Positions 1 to 5,809 of a DNA stretch of 6,209 nt are shown here, piece by piece. The notes under the pieces are model-generated. The model ran no database searches and was not told the DNA's origin. It saw only the letters and a list, made by a program, of their open reading frames with translations. Every line of letters begins with the position of its first letter. Within the stretch, counting starts at the first letter, position 1. Source of the DNA: Nitrospirota bacterium (lineage in GTDB: Bacteria > Nitrospirota > Nitrospiria > Nitrospirales > UBA8639). The DNA lies in NCBI GenBank assembly GCA_029881175.1, contig JAOUNC010000177.1, forward strand, positions 1 to 6,209. Reading direction: 5' to 3'. A program made the position numbers and the translations under genes.

Positions 1-1
1 C

Positions 2-1141
2 TTTGCTTCGGCCGTCTATTTTTTTCCGTTTGTCGGAGCCTTGTTGGCCGATGCCTGGTGGGGAAAATATCGCACGATTATTTGGCTCTCCCTCGTGTAC
101 TGTGGCGGTCATCTGGCGTTGGCATTGGATCATACTCGCATGGGCTTGCTGATTGGATTAACGCTTATTGCCGTCGGTTCAGGAGGGATTAAGCCCTGTG
201 TCTCGGCCAATCTGGGCGATCAGTTTGGGGCGATGAATCGACTGCTGCTTCCGAAGGCGTTTTCATGGTTTTATTTTGCCATTAATATCGGGGCGTTTTG
301 TTCGATGATGCTCATCCCGACATTGCTCGAAGACTATGGCCCGAACATCGCGTTTGGGGTGCCGGGAATCTTGATGCTGGTGGCGACACTGATCTTCTGG
401 GCTGGGCGACACCAGTACACGCATATTCCGCCGGATAGGTCCGGTGTCATGCAGGCATTACAAAACCAGGAGGCCTGGCGAGCAATTCTCAAGTTATCCG
501 GGATCTATCTGTTCGTGGCGTGTTTTTGGTCGCTCTATGATCAAACCTCTTCTGCCTGGGTGCTCCAAGCGCAACATATGGATCGACATTGGCTGGGGCG
601 TGAATGGCTGCCTTCGCAAATACAGGCGATCAATCCTATCCTTATTCTCGTGTTTATTCCTCTCTTTGTATATGTGATCTATCCCGTATTGGGGCGCTGT
701 GTGGAATTGACGGCGTTGCGGAAAATGTCGATTGGATTCTTTGTGACGGTCGGAGCTTTTCTCCTTTCAGCCTATATCGAACAACTCATTGCTCAAGGGC
801 AGACGCCACCCATTGCCTGGCAGCTCCTAGCTTTTGTGGTCATGACGGCTGCCGAAGTCATGGTGTCGATTACCTGCCTGGAGTTTTCCTATACCCAAGC
901 ACCTCTCAAGTTGAAGTCTCTCGTCATGGGTCTGTTTTTACTGTCGGTTTCTCTCGGGAATGGATTCACGGCACTGGTCAATTATTGGATTCAAAATCCA
1001 GACGGCTCGGTGATATTAACTGGTCCAGAATATTATTGGTTTTTTGCAGGTGTGATGTTTCTTGTGGCGTGCCTGTTTCTTTTGGTCGTCGGGAGGTATC
1101 AGGAGACCACCTACCTCCAGAGCGCTGAACCTCGAGTGTGA
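2..1141 (+). CDS. POT/PTR-family proton-coupled oligopeptide transporter, 5' partial
   Basis: This is an inner-membrane major-facilitator protein of the proton-dependent oligopeptide transporter (POT/PTR2) family, which imports di- and tripeptides with protons. The reading frame is open from base 2, so the gene begins outside the window; 379 residues are visible, against about 450-500 for bacterial members. Numbering from the first visible residue, PTR2 signature 1 is at 12-26 (GALLADAWWGKYRTI), the GIKPCVSANLGDQF motif at 62-75, and signature 2 at 87-99 (FSWFYFAINIGAF). FWSLYDQ lies at 175-181 and a TM10-like ECF segment, CLEFSYTQAP, at 292-301, with Glu294 where the family has a functionally important acidic residue. 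Many hydrophobic helices follow one another to the C-terminus. The TM1 ExxER-type motif would lie upstream and cannot be checked. It ends at TGA, 28 bases from a convergent gene. The family call is secure; the substrate (peptide or another small molecule) is inferred. Confidence 0.93.
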   Translation, partial: FASAVYFFPFVGALLADAWWGKYRTIIWLSLVYCGGHLALALDHTRMGLLIGLTLIAVGSGGIKPCVSANLGDQFGAMNRLLLPKAFSWFYFAINIGAFCSMMLIPTLLEDYGPNIAFGVPGILMLVATLIFWAGRHQYTHIPPDRSGVMQALQNQEAWRAILKLSGIYLFVACFWSLYDQTSSAWVLQAQHMDRHWLGREWLPSQIQAINPILILVFIPLFVYVIYPVLGRCVELTALRKMSIGFFVTVGAFLLSAYIEQLIAQGQTPPIAWQLLAFVVMTAAEVMVSITCLEFSYTQAPLKLKSLVMGLFLLSVSLGNGFTALVNYWIQNPDGSVILTGPEYYWFFAGVMFLVACLFLLVVGRYQETTYLQSAEPRV

Positions 1142-1169
1142 GAGGGAAGGCGTGGAGGGCGAAAGGAAT

Positions 1170-1955
1170 TTATCTGGCCAAAGAAGAAGGTTGGGTTTCT
1201 TGACGAAGGTACAAAATTTGGTTCACGCGAAACGCCTGATCGTAATCCCCGGGATGGATGTACTGCGAATGAAAGCACCGGCCATCAAACATCATCAACC
1301 GATTGGGTCGCATCTCGACGAGGTGAAGTAATTCCCAGTAGGCGTTGCCATCATTAATATACCGATTGTCTCGACAGGCAAACAGCGGGTTGAAGATCAT
1401 ACTATTCTGGAAGTTTTCATATCCTTCCGGGCTTTCCAGAAATTCATCACTCAATTCCAGTTGATCGGCTAACTGCCGGATGGTGGCATCCGGCATAATC
1501 GGCACCCGTTCGAGTTCCGTGGGTCGATGACGATAGAGCCCTGTCCCACCTTTACAAAATCCTTCAGGGTTCAGATACACCATGGCCGTCACATCCTGAT
1601 CGATATGGGGTTGACGCTGGCCGACGTTTAAGCGGAAATCCTGCATCTTAATCCCTTGAAACACGACCGGCTGAGGGGAGAAAAACGGCAAGAGCGTGCC
1701 TCCCCACATCTGACTTAATTGCTCGATCAGCGGTTGGGTGTTCACGTTAAGACTTGCTCGCACACCGGGAAAGTTCCCGACGATTTCGAACCGGTCCGTA
1801 TAGGGCAGTCCCAGCGCCGTTTGGAGAATGTCGTCGGGGTATCGATAGAAGTGGTCGGCAATAATGACTTTGTGCTGGCCCAATCCAACCGTGTGAACTG
1901 AAAGATCGAAATTCGGATTCACCGCAAAGAGGTCTGGGCGTAAAGGCTGAGGCAT
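1170..1955 (-). CDS. DUF6445-like protein, putative Fe(II)/2-oxoglutarate oxygenase fold
   Basis: This 261-residue soluble protein has no signal peptide or membrane helix. Its centre and C-terminus show the spacing expected of a double-stranded beta-helix Fe(II)/2-oxoglutarate oxygenase. His117-x-Asp119 (in PHIDQD) is followed by a strand-like AMVYLNP and a GGTGLYRHR segment (136-144); His229 (FDGRCFHSQ) and Arg243 could be the distal iron ligand and the 2-oxoglutarate-binding Arg. His234 is an alternative distal ligand. The YLNP plus GGTGxYRHR combination recalls DUF6445 proteins, which are predicted oxygenases of unknown substrate; this assignment is from memory of the family. The ATG at 1955 was chosen because it gives a full-length product and follows an AAAGGGA sequence at short distance, a modest ribosome binding site. 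The gene converges on the transporter and has no co-directional neighbour close by, so it appears monocistronic. No substrate can be inferred from context. Confidence 0.7.
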   Translation of the reverse strand: MPQPLRPDLFAVNPNFDLSVHTVGLGQHKVIIADHFYRYPDDILQTALGLPYTDRFEIVGNFPGVRASLNVNTQPLIEQLSQMWGGTLLPFFSPQPVVFQGIKMQDFRLNVGQRQPHIDQDVTAMVYLNPEGFCKGGTGLYRHRPTELERVPIMPDATIRQLADQLELSDEFLESPEGYENFQNSMIFNPLFACRDNRYINDGNAYWELLHLVEMRPNRLMMFDGRCFHSQYIHPGDYDQAFRVNQILYLRQETQPSSLAR

Positions 1956-2390
1956 CGAATCCCTTTAAGAAATAAGTGGGGTACCATCTATGGAGAAAGT
2001 CGAAACATGGTGCGCTGGATCCAGTGAGAGAGTCAAGTAGCAGAAGTAGATGAAAGGTCTTACCTGATTATCGAAATGTTTCTCGATCGTTCGATGTTTT
2101 CTGCCATGCGAATGCCTGGAATCAGGAAAAACCTGGTCGTGCAAAATAGGACTTCACAAGAAATGAATTTGACCATTGTTGTTTCATGTAGAGATGCCCC
2201 AGTGGGGCGTCTATCTGAAACGATGATTTCGGACAAGGACGGGCTTAAAGGGGAAGAAGAAGGACTCAGATAAGAACGTGGATGAGCGCGGAAGAGAATC
2301 GCAAGCAATTCCGCCCAACGGCTGGCCGGAATGCGGCGTAAAACATGGCAATTCAATGATTGACCTCTAACTCTAACTTGACCCCCTAAC
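1956..2390. other. Intergenic region, no convincing gene
   Basis: About 435 bases between the oxygenase-like gene and a transposase remnant. Open frames of 65 codons (plus strand) and 98 codons (minus strand) overlap here. Both are low-complexity, match no family I know, lack good ribosome binding sites and run across a strong palindrome, so I treat them as chance. The promoter of the minus-strand gene should lie near 1960-2060. A TTGACT hexamer can be found there on the minus strand (around 2033-2038), but no good -10 sits 16-18 bases away. The palindrome at 2181-2221 is the main structured element. Near 2363-2376 CTCTAAC occurs twice in tandem, just left of the transposase remnant. Confidence 0.6.
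2181..2221. repeat. Decayed mobile palindrome (MITE/REP-like hairpin)
   Basis: The core is AGATGCCCC (2192-2200), loop AGT, and GGGGCGTCT (2204-2212), a nine-pair stem with one G-T wobble. Outside it, GTTTCA (2181-2186) pairs exactly with TGAAAC (2216-2221). The arms are separated by TGTAG on the left and ATC on the right, as if a once-perfect palindrome had lost bases on its right side. The restored form would resemble the GTAGAGACGCCCC...GGGGCGTCTCTAC palindromes I recall being dispersed in several bacterial genomes. No T-run follows, so it is unlikely to be an intrinsic terminator. The structure is directly visible; its membership of a dispersed family is inferred. Confidence 0.6.
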
Positions 2391-2639
2391 TTTCATGTCG
2401 TGCTGGAGATTCCTCCGAAACATGCGGTCTCGAGTATCGTGGGCAAGATGAAAGCGAATGTGAGCCGGAAACTTCGGCTCCGGTATCCCGAGCTGAAGCG
2501 GGCGTACTGAGGGGCGGTGCTGTGGTGCCCCGGATTCTTCTCTTTGACCGTGGGGTTGAATGAGGCCGTCATCCGGCGGTACGTGGAGCATCAAGAATGA
2601 GTAGGCAAAGGGCGGATTCAACTCGAATTTGAATTTTAA
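2391..2639 (+). pseudogene. tnpA: IS200-type Y1 transposase (TnpA), C-terminal remnant with two stops
   Basis: Read in one continuous frame from TTT at 2391 to TAA at 2637-2639, this gives about 82 codons matching the C-terminal half of IS200/IS605-family TnpA. Recognisable segments are HVVLEIPPKHAVSSIVGKMK, a SRKLRLRYPELK helix, the LWCPGFFSLTVGLNE stretch (normally LWSxGYFVSTVG), and VIRRYVEHQ, which carries the catalytic Tyr of the Y1 HUH nucleases. It ends with the typical acidic, hydrophobic tail QLEFEF. Two in-frame TGA codons, at 2508-2510 and 2598-2600, interrupt it. The first falls where relatives usually have Trp after Tyr, so TGG to TGA is the simplest change. The N-terminal half, including the first His of the HUH pair (normally DHVH), is missing or unrecognisable, because the frame meets TGA at 2379-2381. 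The protein cannot be functional; intact members are about 130-155 residues. Confidence 0.85.
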
Positions 2640-2642
2640 GTG

Positions 2643-2663
2643 CCACGCGGCGTAAGCCCGTGG
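2643..2663. mobile_element. Right-end-like hairpin of the IS200-type remnant
   Basis: Four bases after the transposase stop lies an imperfect hairpin. CCACG (2643-2647), a bulged C at 2648 and GGC (2649-2651) pair with GCC (2656-2658) and CGTGG (2659-2663) around a GTAA loop. IS200/IS605 elements lack terminal inverted repeats and carry subterminal, often bulged hairpins that TnpA binds at each end. The position just after tnpA fits the right-end structure. The exact cleavage site and the left end are not identifiable. The element boundary is therefore inferred, while the hairpin itself is seen. Confidence 0.55.
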
Positions 2664-2798
2664 GTATCTACTAAACCCTTCGCTTCCCTATCCGATCGTC
2701 TTTCAGGGAATCCCGTTAGTCAAACGGTCTCCTTTTTCTCCACACTTTAAACCCGAATGTCACGCTTCCTAGTAACACCAGCAAAAATAACTCGAAAT

Positions 2799-2816
2799 AG
2801 GAGAGATCGATCTCCT
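2799..2816 (-). terminator. Possible weak terminator hairpin after the universal stress protein gene
   Basis: AGGAGA (2799-2804) and TCTCCT (2811-2816) form a perfect six-pair stem around GATCGA, about 38 bases past the TGA of the minus-strand stress protein gene. On the minus strand it is followed by ATTTCGAG and then TTATTTTT, so the T-rich tract is displaced and this is not a textbook Rho-independent terminator. The inner GAGATCGATCTC is also a simple palindrome and could be coincidental. Confidence 0.25.
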
Positions 2817-2853
2817 CACCTGGAAGAATGTTTCCTTCCCTGCCTGAAAAGAA

Positions 2854-3792
2854 TCACATCTTTTTTTTGTTTCGAATGACTGCCACTGAACATCCTGCAC
2901 TGTGGGAAACTTTATTCGATACACTGCCCAAGAAAATCCGTTTAATTCCGGTCGTGCCACGCGACCCCATCACAATGAGATCAGCCCCTATATGTCGAGA
3001 GGCTTTAAGAATTTCAGCCGCAGGGTTGCCATACACCAGTCGTTCCTGAATGGTCAGATCAGGAGAAAACAAGGCCTTGCAAGTCTGTTCAAGAAGTTTC
3101 GCTCCTTCTCGTCCTCGAATCTCAAGAAGTTCTTCGGCCAATTTTGCAAATTCATTCTCATGTTTACTGTCGGCAGTCAAAGTCTGTCCGGTTTCGTAGA
3201 CATGTTTTTTCATGACATGCAGAATGGTGATTTGCGAGGAAGCAGGCAATCCAACTGTTTTAATAAAATCGACTGCCGCTCTTGAATCAGGAGATCCATC
3301 AGTGGCCAGGAGAAGGTTCATGCCTTGACCAATCTTTTTGCCACGGGCCATTTTCCGTGCGACTAACACCGAGCATGGCGCTTCCTGTAACACCCATTGA
3401 CTCACACTGCCGAGTAAAAAACCCGTCATTTTCGAAAATCCCCGTGTTCCAAGCACCACCAGATCAATGCCTTTTGTCCGAATGGTTTTCAAAATCTCCT
3501 CTCCAGGAAATCCACTTTTTATGATTGGATACACAGACACATCCTGCGGACTTAACCGTTTCTCGACCTTACCCAAAAACTGACGAGCCTGTTCAAGCAC
3601 GTTTTTTTGGACATCTTGAACCTGCTGAGATAATTTTGGAATTCGTTTCTTCGCCAGACCAAGAAGTTGTTGAGGCATAGGATTGACATGGAGTAGAAAA
3701 AGATCCGAACCACTGGGGATTTTCAATTTTCCAAGAATCCGAATGGCTCCTTCAGAAATGCGGGTTTGCTCTAACGCCAGCAGTACCTTCAT
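2854..3792 (-). CDS. Tandem-domain universal stress protein (UspA family)
   Basis: This 312-residue cytoplasmic protein contains two Usp domains (about 1-147 and 158-308), a fusion equivalent to an intramolecular Usp dimer. Usp proteins bind ATP or act as stress-induced dimers; their biochemical roles are often unknown. Both domains keep the ATP-loop pattern G-x2-G-x9-G-S: Gly115, Gly118, Gly128-Ser129 in domain 1, and Gly276, Gly279, Gly289-Ser290 in domain 2. Domain 2 also has the classical N-terminal ATDGS motif (163-167, Asp165). Domain 1 has ALEQT there, with Glu8 in place of Asp, so its nucleotide binding may differ. The C-terminus is a lysine-rich NKKKM tail. The ATG at 3792 is well supported by an AAAGGAG ribosome binding site seven bases upstream. 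No gene is close on the same strand, so it is probably transcribed alone. The family call is very secure; the physiological trigger is not visible. Confidence 0.95.
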   Translation of the reverse strand: MKVLLALEQTRISEGAIRILGKLKIPSGSDLFLLHVNPMPQQLLGLAKKRIPKLSQQVQDVQKNVLEQARQFLGKVEKRLSPQDVSVYPIIKSGFPGEEILKTIRTKGIDLVVLGTRGFSKMTGFLLGSVSQWVLQEAPCSVLVARKMARGKKIGQGMNLLLATDGSPDSRAAVDFIKTVGLPASSQITILHVMKKHVYETGQTLTADSKHENEFAKLAEELLEIRGREGAKLLEQTCKALFSPDLTIQERLVYGNPAAEILKASRHIGADLIVMGSRGTTGIKRIFLGSVSNKVSHSAGCSVAVIRNKKKM

Positions 3793-3799
3793 TATCGCG

Positions 3800-3806
3800 C
3801 TCCTTT
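3800..3806 (-). promoter_or_regulatory. Shine-Dalgarno site of the universal stress protein gene
   Basis: On the minus strand this reads AAAGGAG, seven bases before the ATG at 3792. It is the best ribosome binding site among the minus-strand genes of the window and fixes the start codon. Confidence 0.75.
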
Positions 3807-4094
3807 CGACACCTTTTCATACAATACAACCCCAATTTCTCAGTTTAGCTTATGACGGCTGCATTCTCTACTCAAAGGCGCACAACAAGGACTGAGGCAC
3901 TTTGCAAGCGTTACAATGCGTTAGTGAAGAAGGGGGGAATTCCCTTCGGGCGGGGCATCATTATAAAATAATTTCTTGATTGTCGTGTCAGCAAAACCCA
4001 TGCCTTTTAATGCGCAGTGAATGTTTAGCCCAAACCGAGAGGCGTGTCCCGAAATAAAAAAGGGGGGAAATGGATATGACAAATTATTTTCGTC

Positions 4095-4119
4095 ATCCCC
4101 GCCGGTGGGTAGCGGGGAT
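4095..4119. repeat. Interspersed palindromic repeat, CGTCATCCCCGC type
   Basis: ATCCCCGC (4095-4102) and GCGGGGAT (4112-4119) form a perfect eight-pair stem around the nine-base loop CGGTGGGTA, flanked by TTCGTC on the left and CCATCCG on the right. The wording TCGTCAT-CCCCGC...GCGGGGATCCA matches a style of short intergenic palindrome (TCGTCATTCCCGC...GCGGGAATCCA) known as a dispersed repeat in many bacterial genomes. The hairpin is seen directly; the copy number in this genome is unknown. No T-run on either side favours a terminator. Confidence 0.65.
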
Positions 4120-4449
4120 CCATCCGAAAGGAAGACCAGATGAATGCCAGAAATCGTGTGCCTATCAGGAAAATGCACAAAACCGCATTTCGTTATAGAA
4201 CACCGGTTTCTGGTTGGCCATTGTCCCCCATAGAGGAGGTCTGAGATGTTCTATGAAGCGTTTTTTTCGTTGCACCTTTTGTCCCACTGATGGTGCTGCC
4301 GCCCCTCTCTCACTGAGGGACGAGGGCCAATTAAACGATTATGGTTCAAAGGGGAGGGACGATTTCTTGATGAACATGATGCGGCCAGGCAGGGGATTTT
4401 GTTTGATAGGCTATCAATAATTGCCAATTGCCGTTTTGGGTTGTTGCCT

Positions 4450-5808
4450 CTATTGGGTGAGCTGGGTTCTAGTGGGGATTTGATCTAGAATGGTTGAGCG
4501 AACTTGATAGAGGCCCTTGAGGCCTGCTCCTCTTGCAAAGACCAGTCCTTTTTCTCGTTTTCCTAAGACTAATAATCCGCTCTTTTGGCCCTGGCGATTC
4601 CGGCCTTGAATGGTGGCAGTTGGCCTGTCTATGCCATTGTTCAGGGACAAGGGTGAATTTTCAGGAATAGCGATTTCCATGGGCAGATCGACGATGCGAC
4701 TGACGAACAGTCGCACCGTTTCCTGGTCCACCATTGCGGTGGGATCGTTATCTAGCATCCATTCTTCATGTTGTTTGACGAGGATGTAGTTTTCTTCTTT
4801 CGTGGTCACTTCCAACATCACCACATCGTTGATTTCCATGCCGAACAATCGCTTATCTTCGAAGTAAAAGGCGCCTTGCCTGATCGGTTTCAGAATGTTT
4901 GGGGAAATTTCATAGAGCGGCCCTGCGCTGGAGGTGATGGCATAGGCCTTTTCGGCGTCCTGAAATTGATAGAGACTAACGTAGTGGGTTCTGGGTCCTT
5001 CCAGAATGGTGACGCCAACATGGGTTCGATGTGGTTGTCCGAGAATCCGTTGTTTGTCTTCTTCGGCATCTACAAAGCCTGTGGCAGTCAGCCCGCTTAA
5101 ATCCATCAGGAAGGTGCCGACAACAATTTTATCGGCAGGCCCCTCGGTCGGACTTTTGAATACCCATTGCGGGGATAAACTATGCACACCGGCTGCACGT
5201 GCCATGATGATGGTGCCGTCGGCCTGTTGAATGTGCACTTCTTGGACTCGCTCCCGATCAAACAAGAGGAGGTCTTTGAGCCGAAAACTCGCCAACGTTT
5301 TTTGCGCAAAGGTCATGACATCCAACGTCGTTAAGACCACGTGGTTGTCGGCTTTGGTCTGCACATACAGGGATGGGGCAAACGGCCCGCGATCGCCAAG
5401 TGTGATGACTTGCGTGTCGGAGGATGTCTTGAGCGTGAGCGTGAGGTAGGGTGGATCTAATCCATAGGTTGTTAGGGTTGCTGAATCATCTTCAATGATT
5501 CTTTTGACTTTCCCAATGGTGAGTGCGCGTAAGATCCGGCGGATCTCCTGGTTGTCGGCCGGAAAGCGGATGGGCTCGGTAATCATCCAGCGCCCCTGGA
5601 CATCACGTTCCAGCTGAATGGTTTCTGTTGCTGTGGCCCAAGTGATGTGGGTAATGGCCTGGTCATCAAAGGGGAGGAGCTGGCGTTCCAGGGTTTCTTG
5701 CTTTTGGAATTGACGGGTTTGGGGAATGTCGACCAAGAGAATATACGCGCCGAGGCTCATGACCAAGAGAGCGAGTACGATAGTAATGCGAATGGGGTTG
5801 TTCATCAT
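4450..5808 (-). CDS. DUF4340 domain protein, membrane-anchored
   Basis: This 452-residue protein has a short N-terminus (MMNNPIR), one hydrophobic helix (about 6-26) and a long, beta-rich domain probably outside the cytoplasmic membrane. It fits DUF4340, a family of unknown function encoded next to GldG-like ABC-transporter auxiliary proteins. The YGLDPP segment (115-120) is typical. Three internal units are visible, each with a hydrophobic strand, then a Trp-containing strand, then an Asp and a helix. The Trp/Asp pairs are W74/D85, W215/D226 and W350/D361, always eleven apart. I placed the start at the first ATG of an ATGATG pair, one base after the TAA of the upstream gene. A longer frame to 5850 would need a TTG start inside that gene. 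Translational coupling is likely because only a weak GAAG-like ribosome binding site is present. The stop is TAG; no terminator was identified downstream. Confidence 0.85.
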   Translation of the reverse strand: MMNNPIRITIVLALLVMSLGAYILLVDIPQTRQFQKQETLERQLLPFDDQAITHITWATATETIQLERDVQGRWMITEPIRFPADNQEIRRILRALTIGKVKRIIEDDSATLTTYGLDPPYLTLTLKTSSDTQVITLGDRGPFAPSLYVQTKADNHVVLTTLDVMTFAQKTLASFRLKDLLLFDRERVQEVHIQQADGTIIMARAAGVHSLSPQWVFKSPTEGPADKIVVGTFLMDLSGLTATGFVDAEEDKQRILGQPHRTHVGVTILEGPRTHYVSLYQFQDAEKAYAITSSAGPLYEISPNILKPIRQGAFYFEDKRLFGMEINDVVMLEVTTKEENYILVKQHEEWMLDNDPTAMVDQETVRLFVSRIVDLPMEIAIPENSPLSLNNGIDRPTATIQGRNRQGQKSGLLVLGKREKGLVFARGAGLKGLYQVRSTILDQIPTRTQLTQ

Positions 5809-5809
5809 G

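Larger units (their letters stand above)
3793..4449. other. Intergenic region with repeats, no convincing gene
   Basis: About 650 bases between the stress protein gene and the downstream end of the DUF4340 gene. Its left part must hold the stress-gene promoter, but no clear -35/-10 pair stands out on the minus strand. It contains a GGGAATTCCC palindrome inside a G-rich tract (about 3931-3944), a second six-G tract near 4061-4066, a small AT hairpin ATTAT-AAA-ATAAT (3960-3972), the CGTCATCCCCGC palindrome (4095-4119) and TTGATAG-G-CTATCAA (4403-4417). Open frames at 3921-4178 (minus, running through the palindrome) and 4214-4420 (plus) look like chance frames and match nothing I know. A strong Shine-Dalgarno sequence, AGAGGAGG (4232-4239), precedes an ATG at 4246, but that frame closes after 14 codons. 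Confidence 0.6.

Noticed and set aside
2033..2038. TTGACT as a -35 box for the oxygenase-like gene
   Set aside because: No acceptable -10 hexamer lies at the required spacing on the minus strand.
2060..2356. 98-codon minus-strand frame
   Set aside because: It has low-complexity composition, no recognisable family and no good ribosome binding site, and it runs through the 2181-2221 palindrome.
2508..2600. TGA recoding as Trp in the transposase frame
   Set aside because: TGA is the normal stop of both the transporter (1139-1141) and the stress protein (2856-2854), and Trp elsewhere is TGG. The N-terminal half of the transposase is also missing, so simple decay is the better explanation.
2373..2621. 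82-codon minus-strand frame
   Set aside because: It is antisense to the transposase remnant, whose plus-strand translation matches a known family.
2713..2727. CCGTT-AGTCA-AACGG hairpin followed by TCTCCTTTTT as a plus-strand terminator
   Set aside because: The stem is only five pairs, the T-run is interrupted, and no functional plus-strand gene lies upstream to be terminated.
3921..4178. 85-codon minus-strand frame
   Set aside because: Part of it is the translation of the CGTCATCCCCGC palindrome, and the rest matches nothing I recognise; there is no convincing ribosome binding site.
4403..4417. TTGATAG-G-CTATCAA as a terminator for the DUF4340 operon
   Set aside because: The stem is AT-rich and no T-run follows on the minus strand.
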